A stretch of 64,000 bases of DNA from Pterois miles (taxonomy: Eukaryota > Chordata > Actinopteri > Perciformes > Scorpaenidae). Shown here piece after piece: positions 21,871 through 33,760 of the stretch (positions within the stretch are counted from its first letter, which is position 1; every line of letters begins with the position of its first letter). A program made the translations under genes and the position numbers. The notes under the pieces were generated by a model. It worked only from the letters and a program-made list of their open reading frames with translations. It searched no databases and was not told the origin of the DNA. The DNA lies in the NCBI GenBank assembly GCA_947000775.1, contig CAMQGK010000638.1, positions 17,604,501 to 17,668,500 of the forward strand. Direction: 5' to 3'.

Positions 21871-21933
21871 GCCACAATAGGCAAGCATCTGACTCCAACT
21901 CACAGTTGGAGTCAGATGCTTGCCTGTTGTGGC
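21871..21933. repeat. Near-perfect 30-bp inverted repeat with 3-base spacer
   Basis: The left arm 21871-21900 (starting GCCACAATAGGCAAGC) and right arm 21904-21933 (ending GCTTGCCTGTTGTGGC) are reverse complements at 29 of 30 positions around the spacer CAC. The single mismatch would be a G-U pair in a plus-strand RNA. Pairing stops abruptly outside the arms. The terminal loop is too small for a typical animal miRNA precursor, so an inverted micro-duplication, a fold-back element or an assembly artefact are alternatives. Confidence 0.9.
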
Positions 21934-22249
21934 GTTACCACAGAATGACATGTTGGAAAGATGGATAGAGAAGCCTTATATGTCGCTACAAAGCTACACT
22001 GCAGAGCTGATCAGTGTAGTGATGTGTCTTGTTTTAGGTGAAAGCGATGTCTTATTTGTTCAGGCGTAAAGTATCCCATGAGGGGAGTAGTGGGTTATCT
22101 GACTATTGAAAGTTAATAAAACTTATTATGAAAACGTTTTGCATGCTTGAATATTGAGAGTGAAGGAAAATTTATGTCAATCAGATAATAACAGAATTAA
22201 GGTCTGAAGTTGGTCAGTTTTACCCTAATCACATCGGGAAGGTTAAATG

Positions 22250-22470
22250 TGACAGAGAAATGAGACTGCATGTAATGACTGCGCTATCATTGAATCATCA
22301 TCTGAGCAGCTGCTGGAAATGCAGTGCGAGTGACAGTGTGACACATATCAGCTGAAGATGTATGAAAACCATCCAGTTATGTGGCAGTTTCATAACTGCC
22401 CATGAATGTGATACTAATAATAGCTTCAATATCCGCCCATGTGCTGTTGCTGGCAATGCTAAATCTTTCT
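22250..22470. promoter_or_regulatory. Candidate conserved non-coding element
   Basis: Non-repetitive block with TCATTGAATCATCATC and GAGTGACAGTGTGACA words. It sits within an otherwise featureless 21934-22950 interval in which nothing else was recognised. Confidence 0.25.
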
Positions 22471-23039
22471 TCCTCTGTCTCTCACACATGCTGTATATAC
22501 TGGACATACGAACTTCTCCCTCACCTTTTCCATTTCACGTCTCGCTTTCACTTAAAATGTGCAAGAGCATACACTGATGCACACACACACATCAGGAGGG
22601 AGAAAATACAGTATGCATAGTGATAGTGGCACGTGTGAGCCTGCATGCTGTTTGAGTAGTGCATATGGAGAAGGGGCCAGGTGACAGCTCGGTGCTGACC
22701 GGATCACTGCACCCTGGCTGGGCCATTGTTCCTCTGACCCCCCCTTACATACAAACACACATTTCCTCCCCTTCAGTGGCCTCTACCTAACAAGCTTCCT
22801 GCTCTCCACTCCTCCTCCTCTTGTCTCTTTTCCTTCTGTTCTATAGCTATTCATCCATCTTACTGTTTTCCTATTAAGGTATTGTCCTCATGACTTTTAT
22901 GTGGCTTCCAATCTTGTAATTTTTTGTGTGTTGTGAAGGGGACCTATTGGGGACCTTTTCTGTTTTTTCCCTTTCCATTTGTGTGTTATAGTTTTTGTAC
23001 ACGTAGAAGATCTGCAAACTTACAAAATCCAAACCAAAG

Positions 23040-23265
23040 GAAGTTACTTTACCTCACAGAAACACTGCTCCTGAACTGCCTGAAACGCCTTGATTGAAGT
23101 CCCGCCTTTTTTTCCGTAACATGGTGAGGTCACCAAGTAGCACACTTTGCCTAATGGCTAGTGTGGCACGCCCTCAAACAAAGCTAGCTAAAGTGCTACA
23201 GATACCAACACAGAACTTCATGCGAATGAAAGTTGGGTGTCCCACTGGCTAGCTAACTACCGCTG
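23040..23265. mobile_element. Unclassified dispersed fish repeat
   Basis: CTGAACTGCCTGAAACGCCTTG, then AGTCCCGCC, GGTGAGGTCACCAAGTAGCA and GGCACGCCCTCAAACAAAG resemble a teleost repeat known to me from consensus. Termini not found. Confidence 0.35.
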
Positions 23266-23358
23266 CACTGCACAGCGCTCATACATACAGTGGTTAGCTA
23301 TGACAGCGTCATCCCCAAACCACATTGTCATTGAAGTGTAACACCCCCCACCCCCCAG

Positions 23359-23386
<28 letters not shown>
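23359..23386 (-). repeat. T28 homopolymer
   Basis: Uninterrupted run of 28 T after a C-rich segment. It could be the tail of a minus-strand retroposon, though no body was recognised beside it. Confidence 0.95.
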
Positions 23387-23389
<3 letters not shown>

Positions 23390-24399
23390 GGTATCACATG
23401 TAATTGTCCAGCAGATTGAATTCTCACTGGCCAAAATGTCCATTGGAAAATATGCCAAATATATAAATAATTCATTGCTTTATATAGCATATTCATTATC
23501 CTAACCTATTAAATATGAACTGTGATTCTAATCTGATACTTTCTCAAAGTCAGCAAATATCTTCTCACAGTTGTGTCTGTGCTGTTAAAAAAAAGCTAGT
23601 CTTTGTATACAGCCAGCTGAAATCGGAGACAAAAAATGTGGCTTGGACTAAACCACTACTGAACGTCATTTATTTTTCCTGTCAGAGCTTCTATTGAAGT
23701 TTTCAAATGAAGCTTTAAATCTTTGTTTTCATATGACATTTTTTGACTGCAATGAAAATGTTGTTTTTTCAAAGGCTAAACGGCAACAAATATGGATGGA
23801 TTCTATATGGCCACAATAATGACATATTAATGGTCATATAGGCCGTCAAAGAAAAAAGGTAAACCATGACTGCAGGTGTCATTTGACTAGAGATATTTCG
23901 ATAGCACTTGGTACTGGGTTATTTCGGTGAGTCCTGAGTACCGACACTCAGCCCTAACAGCTACGGTAAAGCATAGTTTGAAGTGAGTCTGTTCCAGTAG
24001 TATGCACCCTCAACATGGACTTTTCATCACCACATCTAGAAACTCTGCTGTCAGCTCCATGCACATCAGCTATCACCGGCCAAAGGTTACCGCTTAGCAA
24101 GGGAGAGAGGACCAATGAGTGGAAAAAAAAAAAAATAAAATTATCATAAAATATGAGATTGAGATGGATACACCAGCATACTGAAGTTGCTTAGTGGAGA
24201 AAAAAAAATCTGAAGAAGTAAAAGTAGTCAGAGGTGAAAGATTGTCTAAAAGCAAGTATCCACTTTCCTCTCTCCTCATCGGAGTCATACATCGTACCCT
24301 CCTACTTCGTATGCTCTGCCATGCTCCATTTGGAGTCACAGATGCCTCTGTCACTGGGGCGGCATTCATTTGGCTCGGCCCCGGGTGACTGTGTCAATA
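23387..24399. other. Gene-free stretch
   Basis: AT-rich with A tracts at 24123-24135 and 24198-24207. The segment 23885-23965 may be a decayed DNA-transposon end but lacks a partner. No exon found. Confidence 0.35.
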
Positions 24400-24760
24400 T
24401 TTGTAGTGAGTGCCATTTTGTTTTGGGGCGCTCTATAAGCATGACTAGGCTCGGGCGAGGCTAAGGCTAAATGAAAATCAACAGGAAACCAAAAAAAAAA
24501 ACAGCCCCATAGAATCGCTCTCCACAATTAATTAAGCCTTTTGGCAAGAAAAGTGAAAGGATGGGCCTCCCTGGGAATAGATAGGTTGGGGGTTGCAGGA
24601 GGATGAGGGAGGAAGAGAAAACAAATGAATTGCTTTGAATTGCAGGGATAATTCACATCTCTGATTAATATCGATCGCATGAGGGATAAGAAACTGCCAC
24701 AGTACAGCCATAGAGAACAGTTAATTCAGTGAGTTTTTGTGTTAATAACTCTGTGCGAAG
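24400..24760. promoter_or_regulatory. Candidate conserved non-coding element
   Basis: Non-repetitive block with homeodomain-type cores (CACAATTAATTAAGCC near 24522, CTGATTAATATCGATCGCA near 24662, TTAATTCAGTG) and no frame of note. A good example of the dense AT-core composition seen in vertebrate enhancers. Confidence 0.4.
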
Positions 24761-25856
24761 ACGAACAAGGACTTCTTGCTGGGCAATGACTGAGCAATTT
24801 CAGGTGGTTTGAGTGTGTGGATCTGTGTTTTCATTCTCTCCTGTTTGGTGACTGACTGCGTTGCATCACTAATATTTGCCTTTTATGTAAGGATTTCATA
24901 ATGTGTGTCCCTTGGGGATGGACAAGGAGCATGAGCTGGCAGATTGTATTGATTCAGAGCATTTAAAGCTGCTTTTTTTTTTATAGCGTAGTACAGGAGG
25001 GCCTGTGAGGTTCGCCCAAGCTAACACGATTTCATGATTGCTTTTTCTTTGGTTGCTTCTCAGCAACTTACTGAACAAGTCTTACCTTTTCATTTCCATC
25101 CCATCTCTTTGTCACTCTCGCCTTTTATTGCCCTTGTTTGTCTCTGCATTCCTGCCATAACATCACCATGCACTCATTCGTCTCTATTTTTGCTCACTCC
25201 TGTTATGTAATGGAAGATGTCTGCACTCCCTACATTCATAGACAGCTACCCTTTGCAGGGTAGTTCCACTGCTTAACTTCAGCGTTCAGAGGGCGCAGAC
25301 TCATCTGCCTTAGTGCATTGGCCTCGTCATCAGCAGGGCGCCCTGCTGCGACACCCATCGGCCTCCATTACGGCTCCTTATAGACGAGCACGCTCCGTGT
25401 TTGTGGGCCAACAAGTGGAGGGCTGTGCTCTGCCAAAGCAGATGGAAGGAGCCTGGGCTCCTTTTGTGGTGGGGTCTAATAGGATCTGATGTGTGCATGT
25501 GCATGTGTGTCCAGTGTTGCAAGTGGTAAACACGATGTCTTGTGCATCCAAGTGTTTTTATGGGGAAACAATGAAATATCACAAAGTGGACCCTACTGCA
25601 GGGCTTTATTTTGAAGGAAAAAAATAAAAGAAATTTGCATTACAGTAGCAACATTCTGAGGATGCTGATGTGAATAAGGGATTGCATATTTCCATTGTTT
25701 TATTTACAAAGTCAGAGCGAGAGATTAACTTGAATAAGGATTTCTATAACTCCCTAGGCTGTTGCTGTACATAAAATGTGGAATGTGCTCTGCTTGCCTG
25801 TTTAAATAAAGGTTAAGACAAAAAAAAAAAAAAAAATCTGCCAGGCATTCAGGGAT
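24761..25856. other. Gene-free stretch with one possible regulatory block
   Basis: 25250-25460 is less AT-rich and non-repetitive (GGGCGCCCTGCTGCGACACC) and may be regulatory. There is an A17 run at 25820-25836. No exon found. Confidence 0.35.
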
Positions 25857-26572
25857 AAAGGCCGGCCCACGTTAAAAGATTTTTCAAATCTTGACATATG
25901 TTGACAATGTGAGAGACCCCACACGTAACAACAGCTTGTTAAATTTATGGTTTTATTCCTGTGGTGTGTGGTGAGCAACAATTTGGCCAAAACAGCACAC
26001 CACATACTAACAGATGCAATTCATGAACAGCAAGAGTTCAGACTGAAAAAACGGAAATCTCGCGAAATAACTCGTGATCAAACATGACTTTAGCGTTAAC
26101 AAACACAGCGGACAACAGGCAGGAAGAATTATTGATGTTTATTTTTGCTCTGCTTTGCACTTTTGGTAAGTTGGTCCTCCATATCTGAGGTCCATATTAC
26201 TACTACTATATGCTTTACGTTTTGCATTGGCTCATGCATTAACTACGGCCACCATGATGGTGGTTGTTGTCCTTCCGCTTCAGTCAGCTTAACTAGATGA
26301 CATTCTTTTCCATGTGGCTGCATCATCGGCCGTCCTCGGGAGTTAACGACACCCAACAGGATATCCAATCGTAAATACTGAACATGTTTAATATTTACAA
26401 TGTGAGATGGGTACAGCCAGGATGGACTTCTGAGCAGTTTGGGGACCACCAGGAATATGTGGAAAGATAATGTTTTGAGCCATCAAAAAATTGGGGCTTT
26501 GTTGACCGTTGTAGGGAGAGGAATCAGGCCCAGAATCAGCTTGATTCTCTCGTGTAGTGTGTATCCGGCATA
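25857..26572. mobile_element. Possible non-autonomous DNA transposon
   Basis: Left end GGCCGGCCCACGTTAAAAGA. The right end, read on the opposite strand, is TGCCGGATACACACTACACG, giving degenerate terminal inverted repeats about 715 bp apart. Interior words such as ACGGAAATCTCGCGAAATAA recall a dispersed teleost element. The match between ends is only moderate. Confidence 0.35.
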
Positions 26573-26814
26573 ATAAGGTACAATTTTTATGGGCTAGCAG
26601 TTTTCATGTTTTATTAATTCTGCGAGAGTCTGTGTGTTATATGTGTGTACATTGATGCATGTGTGAGTGTGTGGGTGGGTGTGTGTGTGGATGTGCAGAA
26701 CCTCCACAGATCCAGTGGCTTGTCAAAGCTGCAGCTTGTGTATTTTAGATGAAATAAAGTGGACAGGTGGAATTCCAATTCAGAGACATGCTGGGTAAAA
26801 TCACAGTATGGCAG

Positions 26815-26890
26815 GTGTGTACATTTAACAGTGGAGAGTTGCCATGGAGACAGCTAACCAAATCCCCACAGTGCATACTGTAATTATATT
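26815..26890 (+). mobile_element. Family Z fragment
   Basis: GTGTACATTTAACAGTGGAG followed by AGTTGCCATGGAGACAGCTA and ACCAAATCC matches the minus strand of 31500-31580 (TACATTTAACAGTGCAGAGT, TGCCATGGAGATGGTCAACC). Short isolated fragment. Confidence 0.5.
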
Positions 26891-27340
26891 TTCTACGCAT
26901 GTTAAAAACTTGAGATTAATGGAGATTGATTGTGTAGACTCTGCGAGTCCTTGTATTTGTTTGCACTCTGAGGCCAGTATACATCCTTCAATGTCTGATT
27001 CCTGATTTCTTTTGAACTTGAGTATTGCAGAGAAAGAGATAAAGAACCAGTGAGAGAGATGTACAGCAGTTCTACTGTAATGGCTTTGGACTGCACTGAG
27101 AAAGTTCCATGCAAATGTGGCTCTCCACAGTGGATAGAAGTCTGCATAGATTAAGGAAGTCATTCCTGATACTGTTAAATGGACTCATTTACAGAGCGAA
27201 GGAGACTTGAGGCAAGCGGTCAGTAAAGAAAAACAATGCAGCTGCAAGTGGCAGCATCCTGTTGAAGGACGACTCCTCCAATTTAACGTCACACCCCTAT
27301 AACACTGTCAGACTCACGATGCAGCAGATCCAGAGATGTC

Positions 27341-27890
27341 TGCTCTGTTTCCATTCGCATACTTCCATACTTATATTTGCTCTCTTGATTGTGCTTTCAT
27401 GCTGAGTAGTATGGCAACATGCAGTGTACTATATGTACCCAGATGTTGTACTCAAAGTAATCAGTGTGGAACACTGGACACTTTTCAGCCTCAGCGGTCA
27501 CTATCTTTGCTATATAGCCGAAGGGGAGGGGCCACCAACTTATTTCAAACTTGTGAAAATGGCAGGCGAGGAAGCTAGAACAGTTGTGATTGAAACGGTG
27601 AATACTGAACTGTACAAACTTAAGCTATACATGTATTTTTTTTTTCACTATCTACTGTCGTATTATGTAGTTGGATAGAAGCCATTATTGGGTTAATTTA
27701 GCCGTCGCGTGATGTCTGTACCTGACTATCACCAGCTGATCTGCAGAGCTTCCGGTAAGTGCAGAACGGGGTGTACGATTTGAGACAACACTACCCTGTC
27801 GTAATTCATGCATGATGCAAGTAAATGGATAGTGTGCACAGAGTACTACGTGGGAGTGTACTAACAGAAGTAGTCAAATGAGACACAGCT
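27341..27890. mobile_element. MITE-like element with ~30-bp terminal inverted repeats
   Basis: Left end TGCTCTGTTTCCATTCGCAT, right end on the opposite strand AGCTGTGTCTCATTTGACTA. The two align over roughly 30 bases, continuing ACTTCC / ACTTCTG. The interior has repeated GTACTA/AGTACT words near both ends and no transposase. Two frames of about 80 codons inside are by-products of the element. Confidence 0.5.
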
Positions 27891-29499
27891 ATTGTCTTTT
27901 TTTATTCCACACATTCCTCGTCCTTGTCAAAACTTGTTATTACAATAATGCAACTCAGTAGCTGCCTGGTTGGTTAAAGATTCAGGTGTGCTATGCTAGG
28001 AGCTTCATGTCCAGTAAGTTAACTGAATGTAGGGTTTGGCAGCTTTTTGTATTATTTAAAATTTGTTAACATCTGTTGGACTATTGCTATCACGTTTGAG
28101 TGTTAGACATAGAAAACTCTTCATTCTTTGTTCCCAAATTACATCCAAGGCTGCACTGACTCTGAGACTAGTTACAAATCTATCTCCATTGCCAGGATTG
28201 GTCGACTCCAAGTGTTACAGCCCAGTTTGTTTGAGTGATAAAGCTCGTCAAAATGGTACAAAGCCTAGAGAGAACTGCTCCAGAATAGATGTGGGGAGCC
28301 AAATAAAGCACAAAGTATAACTTCCATCTACTCCACCAGAACCTCAATTTCCAACTTGTATAGGGCTTGGACCTTGCAGGGTCTGTAAGTGTTGCAGAGT
28401 GGCGGCAAGTGGAGGAATGTGATTTTATGTGGTGGAGCGTTTTTTTTTTTTTTTGCTCTAAGTGCTTTTGAATTCTCTTGTGCATGTGCGTGTCTCTTGG
28501 TGACTAACATCAAGTGTGCCACTATATGGCGATACAGATGTTTTGCTTGCTTTAACACCAAAAAATGATTGTGTTTGTGGAGAGTGTCTTGAGTTTGTGA
28601 CCGCTCAGATGGCCTGATTTCAGAAGTTACAAAGAGCTCCAATTGGTTCTCTTATTTCCCTTTGGACCGTCATCTTTTGTTGCTGCCTCTCTACATTCAT
28701 CAAGTGGAGTGGACACTTCTTTACAGCTTGGGTAACTGTGAAAATGTGTTTGAGTTCAAACCCATTTTCACCTTGAGCTGTCACATCTTTGTCTTCAGTT
28801 TTTGCCACATGCAGCAAATCTGGACCGGTGTGCTTCTGTTAGCATCTTTGCATACACTGTATGCTTTTATGCCACATTCAAACTCTGCTTTGTGCTGTAT
28901 ATTACAACCAAGGGGCAGCATTCATCACATTTGCTATGGAGCATGGACTGGAGCAGGTTTTCTCCCAGCATGAATGGAGAGCAGCAAATATAAAAACCAA
29001 CAGCAGCTGGGAAGGGAGTGAATACAGACTGCTTTGAGCGGGGAGGAACTGCTGCTATTCCTCTCTGCTCACAAACCGTGGGATTATGTGTGCCGAATTT
29101 AATGGTATTTTATGGAGAATTTATTTGTTCAGGTGTTACGGTGTCCTTATCTGTAAAAAAATTGATTTGCTTTGGTGTCCCTTTAACAACAATATCAGGT
29201 CTTACTTATAATAGGCCCAGTATCCAAAACCATTCCTTATTATTCTGAAGCAAGACCACTCTTGAAGATGTTTCACGGAAATGGTCATGGTTGAAACTGA
29301 AGAAGTAAAACTTTAATTCAAGCTCCCCCATGTGGCCAAAGGACATTATTCATGAGGTCCTTCATGGTTCCAGTGTTAATAATTCACCATCTCAAGGGAA
29401 ACTGAGCATATGTATGGACTTGGAAAACAATAAGAAAACAAAACAAACAACTTCTGCAAAGCAAATCGGTATAAGCCTTGCAGCTTTAAACATCTAAAA
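27891..29499. other. Gene-free stretch
   Basis: No exon, RNA gene or recognised element. T-run at 28440-28454. Overlapping frames of 85-104 codons at 28063-28642 and 28662-28973 lie on both strands and have no domain. Confidence 0.35.
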
Positions 29500-29750
29500 A
29501 TGAGTTACGGCGGTTAATAACATGACTTTGATTTTCATCACTACAGAGAAATACAGGTCTTTAGGAGCTGGACTGTGATCCCCTCACAGATGCTTTGTGT
29601 AATTTACTATTGCGACCAGAGCGAGGCTGTGTCGTCATGCGGCCCTCCCGCCACCATCACAGCAATTAGACGGGTAGTTGAAAAGACGGCATTGCAGAGA
29701 TGTAATTAAACTTGGAAGTGGAGGACATGGGGCCTCTATGAAGTAAGACC
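29500..29750. promoter_or_regulatory. Candidate conserved non-coding element
   Basis: Non-repetitive block with AT-core sites (CGGCGGTTAATAACATGAC, GTAATTTACTATTGCGACC, CAGCAATTAGACGGG, GATGTAATTAAACTT). A SINE begins immediately after it. Confidence 0.4.
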
Positions 29751-29756
29751 CCTCTC

Positions 29757-30100
29757 TCGGGGGTGGCAGTAGCTAGGGTCCGTAGGGACTTGGGCTTGGC
29801 AACTAAAGGGTCGCCAGTTCGAGTCCCCATATGGACCAAATACTGTGTGTTCAAACTGGTAGCTGGCAGTTTGCCTCTTGGGCACTGCTGAGGTGCCCTT
29901 GAGCAAGGCACCAAACCCCCAACTGCCTGGGGCGCTTGTCAGAGGCAGCCCCTTCGCTCTGACAGCTCTCCATTAATGCATGTATATGGGTCCTGTTTGT
30001 TTGAGCATGTATGTATTTCGGGTCTGTGTGTACTGTGTAAAAAGCAACAGTGAAAAATTGAAATTCCCTTCAGGGGATCAATAAACTATATCTTCTTCTT
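29757..30100 (+). mobile_element. tRNA-derived SINE, full length
   Basis: A tRNA-like head with box A-like TAGCTAGGGTCCG (29770 area) and box B AGTTCGAGTCC (29816-29826) is followed by a central domain with GAGGTGCCCTTGAGCAAGGC and GGCAGCCCCTTCGCTCTGAC. The LINE-like tail is AATTCCCTTCAGGGGATCAATAAA, ending in short TTC repeats. The order matches the common percomorph SINE. It is transcribed by RNA polymerase III through its internal boxes and mobilised by a partner LINE. It is near-complete and only moderately diverged. The 82-codon frame on its minus strand is not a gene. Confidence 0.85.
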
Positions 30101-30944
30101 CTCGCCCACACACTCCGTGAAGACATCGCCACAATGGCCCAAGTGTGTGCTCTTCATCAATATCTGTAGTCTACAAGCTGCATGCATATTGTGGTGGCAG
30201 AAGGAAGCACATGTATAGAGAAAACCCTGAATATGAACCGACAGAGGCCAGTGTAATACACTCAACAACATTATTATATTAGAGAAAGCTTTTACTTTTA
30301 ATATCTGCAACTAATCATAATCTGCATTATGAACAGCTGCCCCAGAAAGCACACTAATAGATCAAAACAAACACACACATGCGCTGTAGGTTTGATGGGC
30401 AGGCGGGATTTAACATGGAAATAGTACAATGGAAGGAGTTGCCAGAAACATTTTTTCCAATTAGCGTTATCGAAAATGTCAATACCTGTGTGTTGATGCA
30501 GAGCTGGAGTTAGGCTAACCTCATTTTACTTAAGCTGAGATCAGAGGCAGGGGGAAACAGATAACCTGGCTGTGTTCAAGGTGAAAAAATATGCATAGCA
30601 ACATCTCTAAATCTCTCTTATTTGTTTAACATGTAAATAAACAGAAATATAAAAATGTTATTTTATGGTATTTCTTGTCAATGAGACTTTTTAGGAGGTA
30701 ATACACATCGAAACATTTCATTTGTACCTTCTGTGGATTCAGAGGGAGATGTGGAAATAGATAAATTACATGGTTATCACAGTAGTTGTCTGAACTGGAG
30801 TCATTTTAGCTGTCAATCTTTTTCTGTAACCTACATCATAAAAGGAGATATTTTTTTGGAAATGGAAAAGACAGTATAGTGTCAAATGTGCAGAAGTACT
30901 GTAGTGCAAATCATAATCACGAGTGCAGTGCCTATTCAGAGCGG
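30101..30944. other. Gene-free stretch
   Basis: No exon or element recognised. AT-rich with unremarkable composition. Confidence 0.4.
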
Positions 30945-31620
30945 ACCGATTGTTTAGCTCCCGTCAAAATCTTTGGTTGGCTGTACACTGTCAAATGTGA
31001 CGTTGATTGGTAACAGCTTCATAATGTGTGAAGGACAGACATACATACACAGACAGGCAGTCTTATAGTGCTTCCTCTATAGATTGACGATGCTGCTACA
31101 GCACCACCTATCAGCCCAATGAAAAAAATTTGACAGTCACCCACATTATATATATTCTGGAAATGTGAAAAGACAGTATAATGTTGTCCCAATAGCATAA
31201 AGCATTAAAGAGATATGGCCTTTTTTGTAATATAAGTGTTGCCTATAGCATTTGAGGTAAGTCTGAGGGTCAGCCATAGTGCAAAACTGTACAAAACAGC
31301 AAAAAGCCCAAAAAGTAATTTTGTTCATAATCGTACCAAATCTGGTGACAATTACTCAACCTTGGTAAGAGCAGTAAGGAAAAAAGATTTGGATGAAATT
31401 CAAAATTGCAGAAAATCAATCTAGATGCAAATTGGCGTGGCTTACAGTATATACACCCACCAAGTGTGAAGTATATCAGATGAGCGGTTCTCAAGGTATG
31501 CGAATAACACACAGTACGCACCACATAGATTCGGTTGACCATCTCCATGGCAACTCTGCACTGTTAAATGTACACACAGAAAGACAGACAGACAGATACC
31601 TTGCTTTATAGTTGGATAAT
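30945..31620 (-). mobile_element. Family Z dispersed repeat, copy 2 (with partial duplication)
   Basis: On the minus strand the boxes of 10785-11060 recur: AACTATAAAGCAAGGTATCT, TTAACAGTGCAGAGTTGCCA, CTTGAGAACCGCTCATCTGA, ACTTCACACTTGGTGGG. A second, shorter copy of the ACTGTCAAATGTGACGTTGATTGG / GACAGACATACATACACAGA part lies at 30985-31080, so two fragments abut. Non-coding. Confidence 0.6.
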
Positions 31621-31828
31621 CTATTTAAATCACAAGAATGATTATAATGATCAAATGTGTAGGTATATTATGAATCATCTGTTTTCATAAGATCTCAGTG
31701 TTGTGTGGAAGGCATGACTTATGTGACCATATTAAACCACTGTTGTGTTCTTGCAAAGTGATAAACGGAAACTAAGCCTTAACAACATCCCCATTTATGG
31801 GTCACGCGGTTTATAGAAAGTAAAGAGC

Positions 31829-31872
31829 ACCAGATATGATTGCTGGAGCTCTGACTTCTCATCATATCTGGT
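31829..31872. repeat. 12-bp perfect inverted repeat
   Basis: ACCAGATATGAT at 31829-31840 is the exact reverse complement of ATCATATCTGGT at 31861-31872, around a 20-base spacer. Purpose unknown. Confidence 0.85.
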
Positions 31873-32029
31873 CTGTGCTGAGACCACTCCCATGGGTGTG
31901 CTCTGCTGACGTGGAGGTGGTTTGTTTTGCAGTAAACAGAGGCTGAGGAAGACCAAATATAATAATTTTTTGGCCAAGTGTAAAGCTAAAGCTTTGTGAC
32001 GTGCTGCTTGGCCAAATTTTGCTAGTGCT

Positions 32030-32690
32030 CACACCGCCGTACAGTGCGATTTGAGTTGTTAATCAGTCAGCGTTCCTCTGCTCTAACTGTAATGAGTTGC
32101 CTCGGGGTCTTGCAGAAACCTCATATGTCCAGAGTTAGCTATTCTGGGAATCAGAAAAGAGCAGGGTGATTGTCCCAGCTCTCATCTTTTTTAATGCATT
32201 ATCTACAGTGAAGCCCCGACGCAGGATCATAAAGCATCTTTAGAGGTAAAAGGTTTCCATGTGTGCGGAGGATTGGAATACTCTTTTATCCGTTTAAGAA
32301 CGCCCTGAAACATGGCTCATGGTAATGGCTCTCTTATCAAATAACTATAATTTAATCAGGAGTACATTCATTTTTTTTTTTCATTTCATATCAAAACTGT
32401 GCTCAATCTTTTTTGTCTTTCATAAGGTTGCACTTTGAGGGTTTTTTTGTTGCTTTGTTTGTGATCCTCGGTGGCCATCCACTGTGCACACATACACCCC
32501 CCCCCAATCTCTAGAGTGCCAATCACAGCAGTCGTTGCCACCCGTCGCATTCGATGACGCATCTTCTCACTGATGTTGTGTTTATTCAAAAGAGAAAGCT
32601 TTACATGCCGAACAGATAACATCTCCTCAGTGGGATCCTGACTCTGCAGGAACGTCGTTCCCGGCATCTTTTCTATTATTTCTCTGTTGA
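32030..32690. promoter_or_regulatory. Candidate conserved non-coding elements
   Basis: Two non-repetitive blocks (32030-32365 and 32510-32690), the first with CTATAATTTAATCAGG, the second with the CpG-containing GTCGCATTCGATGACGCATC. They are separated by T- and C-runs. No coding frame with domains. Confidence 0.35.
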
Positions 32691-33269
32691 ATTAGAACTT
32701 TTCTCCTGAGCCTGGCGCTGTGATCATAGTCACACACATGCCGTGCTTCCCACTCATACTACATACACACAGCGTGACACCTTGTGACACATGAAATCTT
32801 GTCCTATTACAATTACAGCTCAGCAGATGCCCTTATCTAAGAATACTTTCTGAGCTGTGCTTTTCTCCAGAGCGGCTCCCCGTTGCCATGTCATTTTTCT
32901 TGCTGGTTGCAGAGGCACTTAGTGTAACCCTCTGATCTTCAACAATGAAGTGAATATGTTGGCTGTCTGTGATCTTAAAAGGATGGCGTAGAAATGTACA
33001 GAGTAAACAGGATGGATCCATCTAGTTCAAGTGCTTGGTATTGTTACATTGAATGTATTATCCACTTACTGACAGTAAGATATTTTAACCTCACGTGTGT
33101 ACACTGATTTTACCGACATAATCTCAAACATAATCTCTTCTTAGGTACATATGGAGCTTTTTTAGTACACTCGCAGCTGGTCACTATGTATGAACATTAA
33201 AATCAGCCATTAGTACCATATGACTTTCTCTATATGTGCTCTAGTGAAGCGGAAAATCCCTTGCGATGC

Positions 33270-33760
33270 TTTGATAGGTTTTATTGCTCGCAGCCTGACA
33301 GCGTTTTAATTCCCTTTGCAGTTCCAGTATCACAGCATTACCAATCTCCTCTCACCACACCATCAGCACCTTTCTCCCGGACCCAATTTAGTCGGCGATC
33401 CTAAATCTAGCACGCCGGAGACTCAGGAGATTCAGAAGCAGTGCTCTTGGTGGAACAGCACCCCGGCACCTTCGAGGAACAGACCGCCTCGGAATGTAAT
33501 TAGACGCTGCCAATCTCTCGCGATCACTTGGGAACTGGCGGGTCTCTTAATGGAGATGGTTTCCCGCATGCACGTATCTTTCACAAGGAGAGCAGAAGTC
33601 TGTCTCAAAACCAGCGTGTTAAACATCAAAGTCTCTTGTTAAAATGCCCGTTTGTTATGAATGTCCCCCGTTGGATCTGATCTCATTTACCAAATGATGC
33701 TTTGTTAAACTTGCACGTCTTGTAAAACAAACTCATAACATTCACAACGCAGCCAGGCTT
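33270..33760. promoter_or_regulatory. Candidate conserved non-coding element, possibly with an exon
   Basis: Non-repetitive block of balanced composition. A consensus acceptor TTTTAATTCCCTTTGCAG| ends at 33321 on the plus strand, and an open frame follows to 33642. The translation (…STPETQEIQKQCSWWNSTP…) shows no domain I know. The only donor-like site in the first half is GGAAT|GTAATT (33495 area), which is weak. The AT-core and CpG content (GTAATTAGACGCTGCC, CTCTCGCGATCACTTGGG) fit a regulatory element better. Confidence 0.4.

Noticed and set aside
21507..21884. 125-codon minus-strand frame next to the hairpin
   Set aside because: An equally open plus-strand frame lies opposite, no domain is recognisable and no splice sites support it.
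21871..21933. Calling the hairpin a miRNA gene outright
   Set aside because: A 3-base loop and abrupt end of pairing are atypical of miRNA precursors; kept only as a finding.
27336..27678. Two ~80-codon plus-strand frames
   Set aside because: Both sit inside the MITE-like element with inverted ends at 27341 and 27890.
29757..29830. A true tRNA gene
   Set aside because: Box A and box B are present, but the cloverleaf is degenerate and it continues directly into a SINE body and tail.
29666..29914. 82-codon minus-strand frame
   Set aside because: It is the antisense of the SINE.
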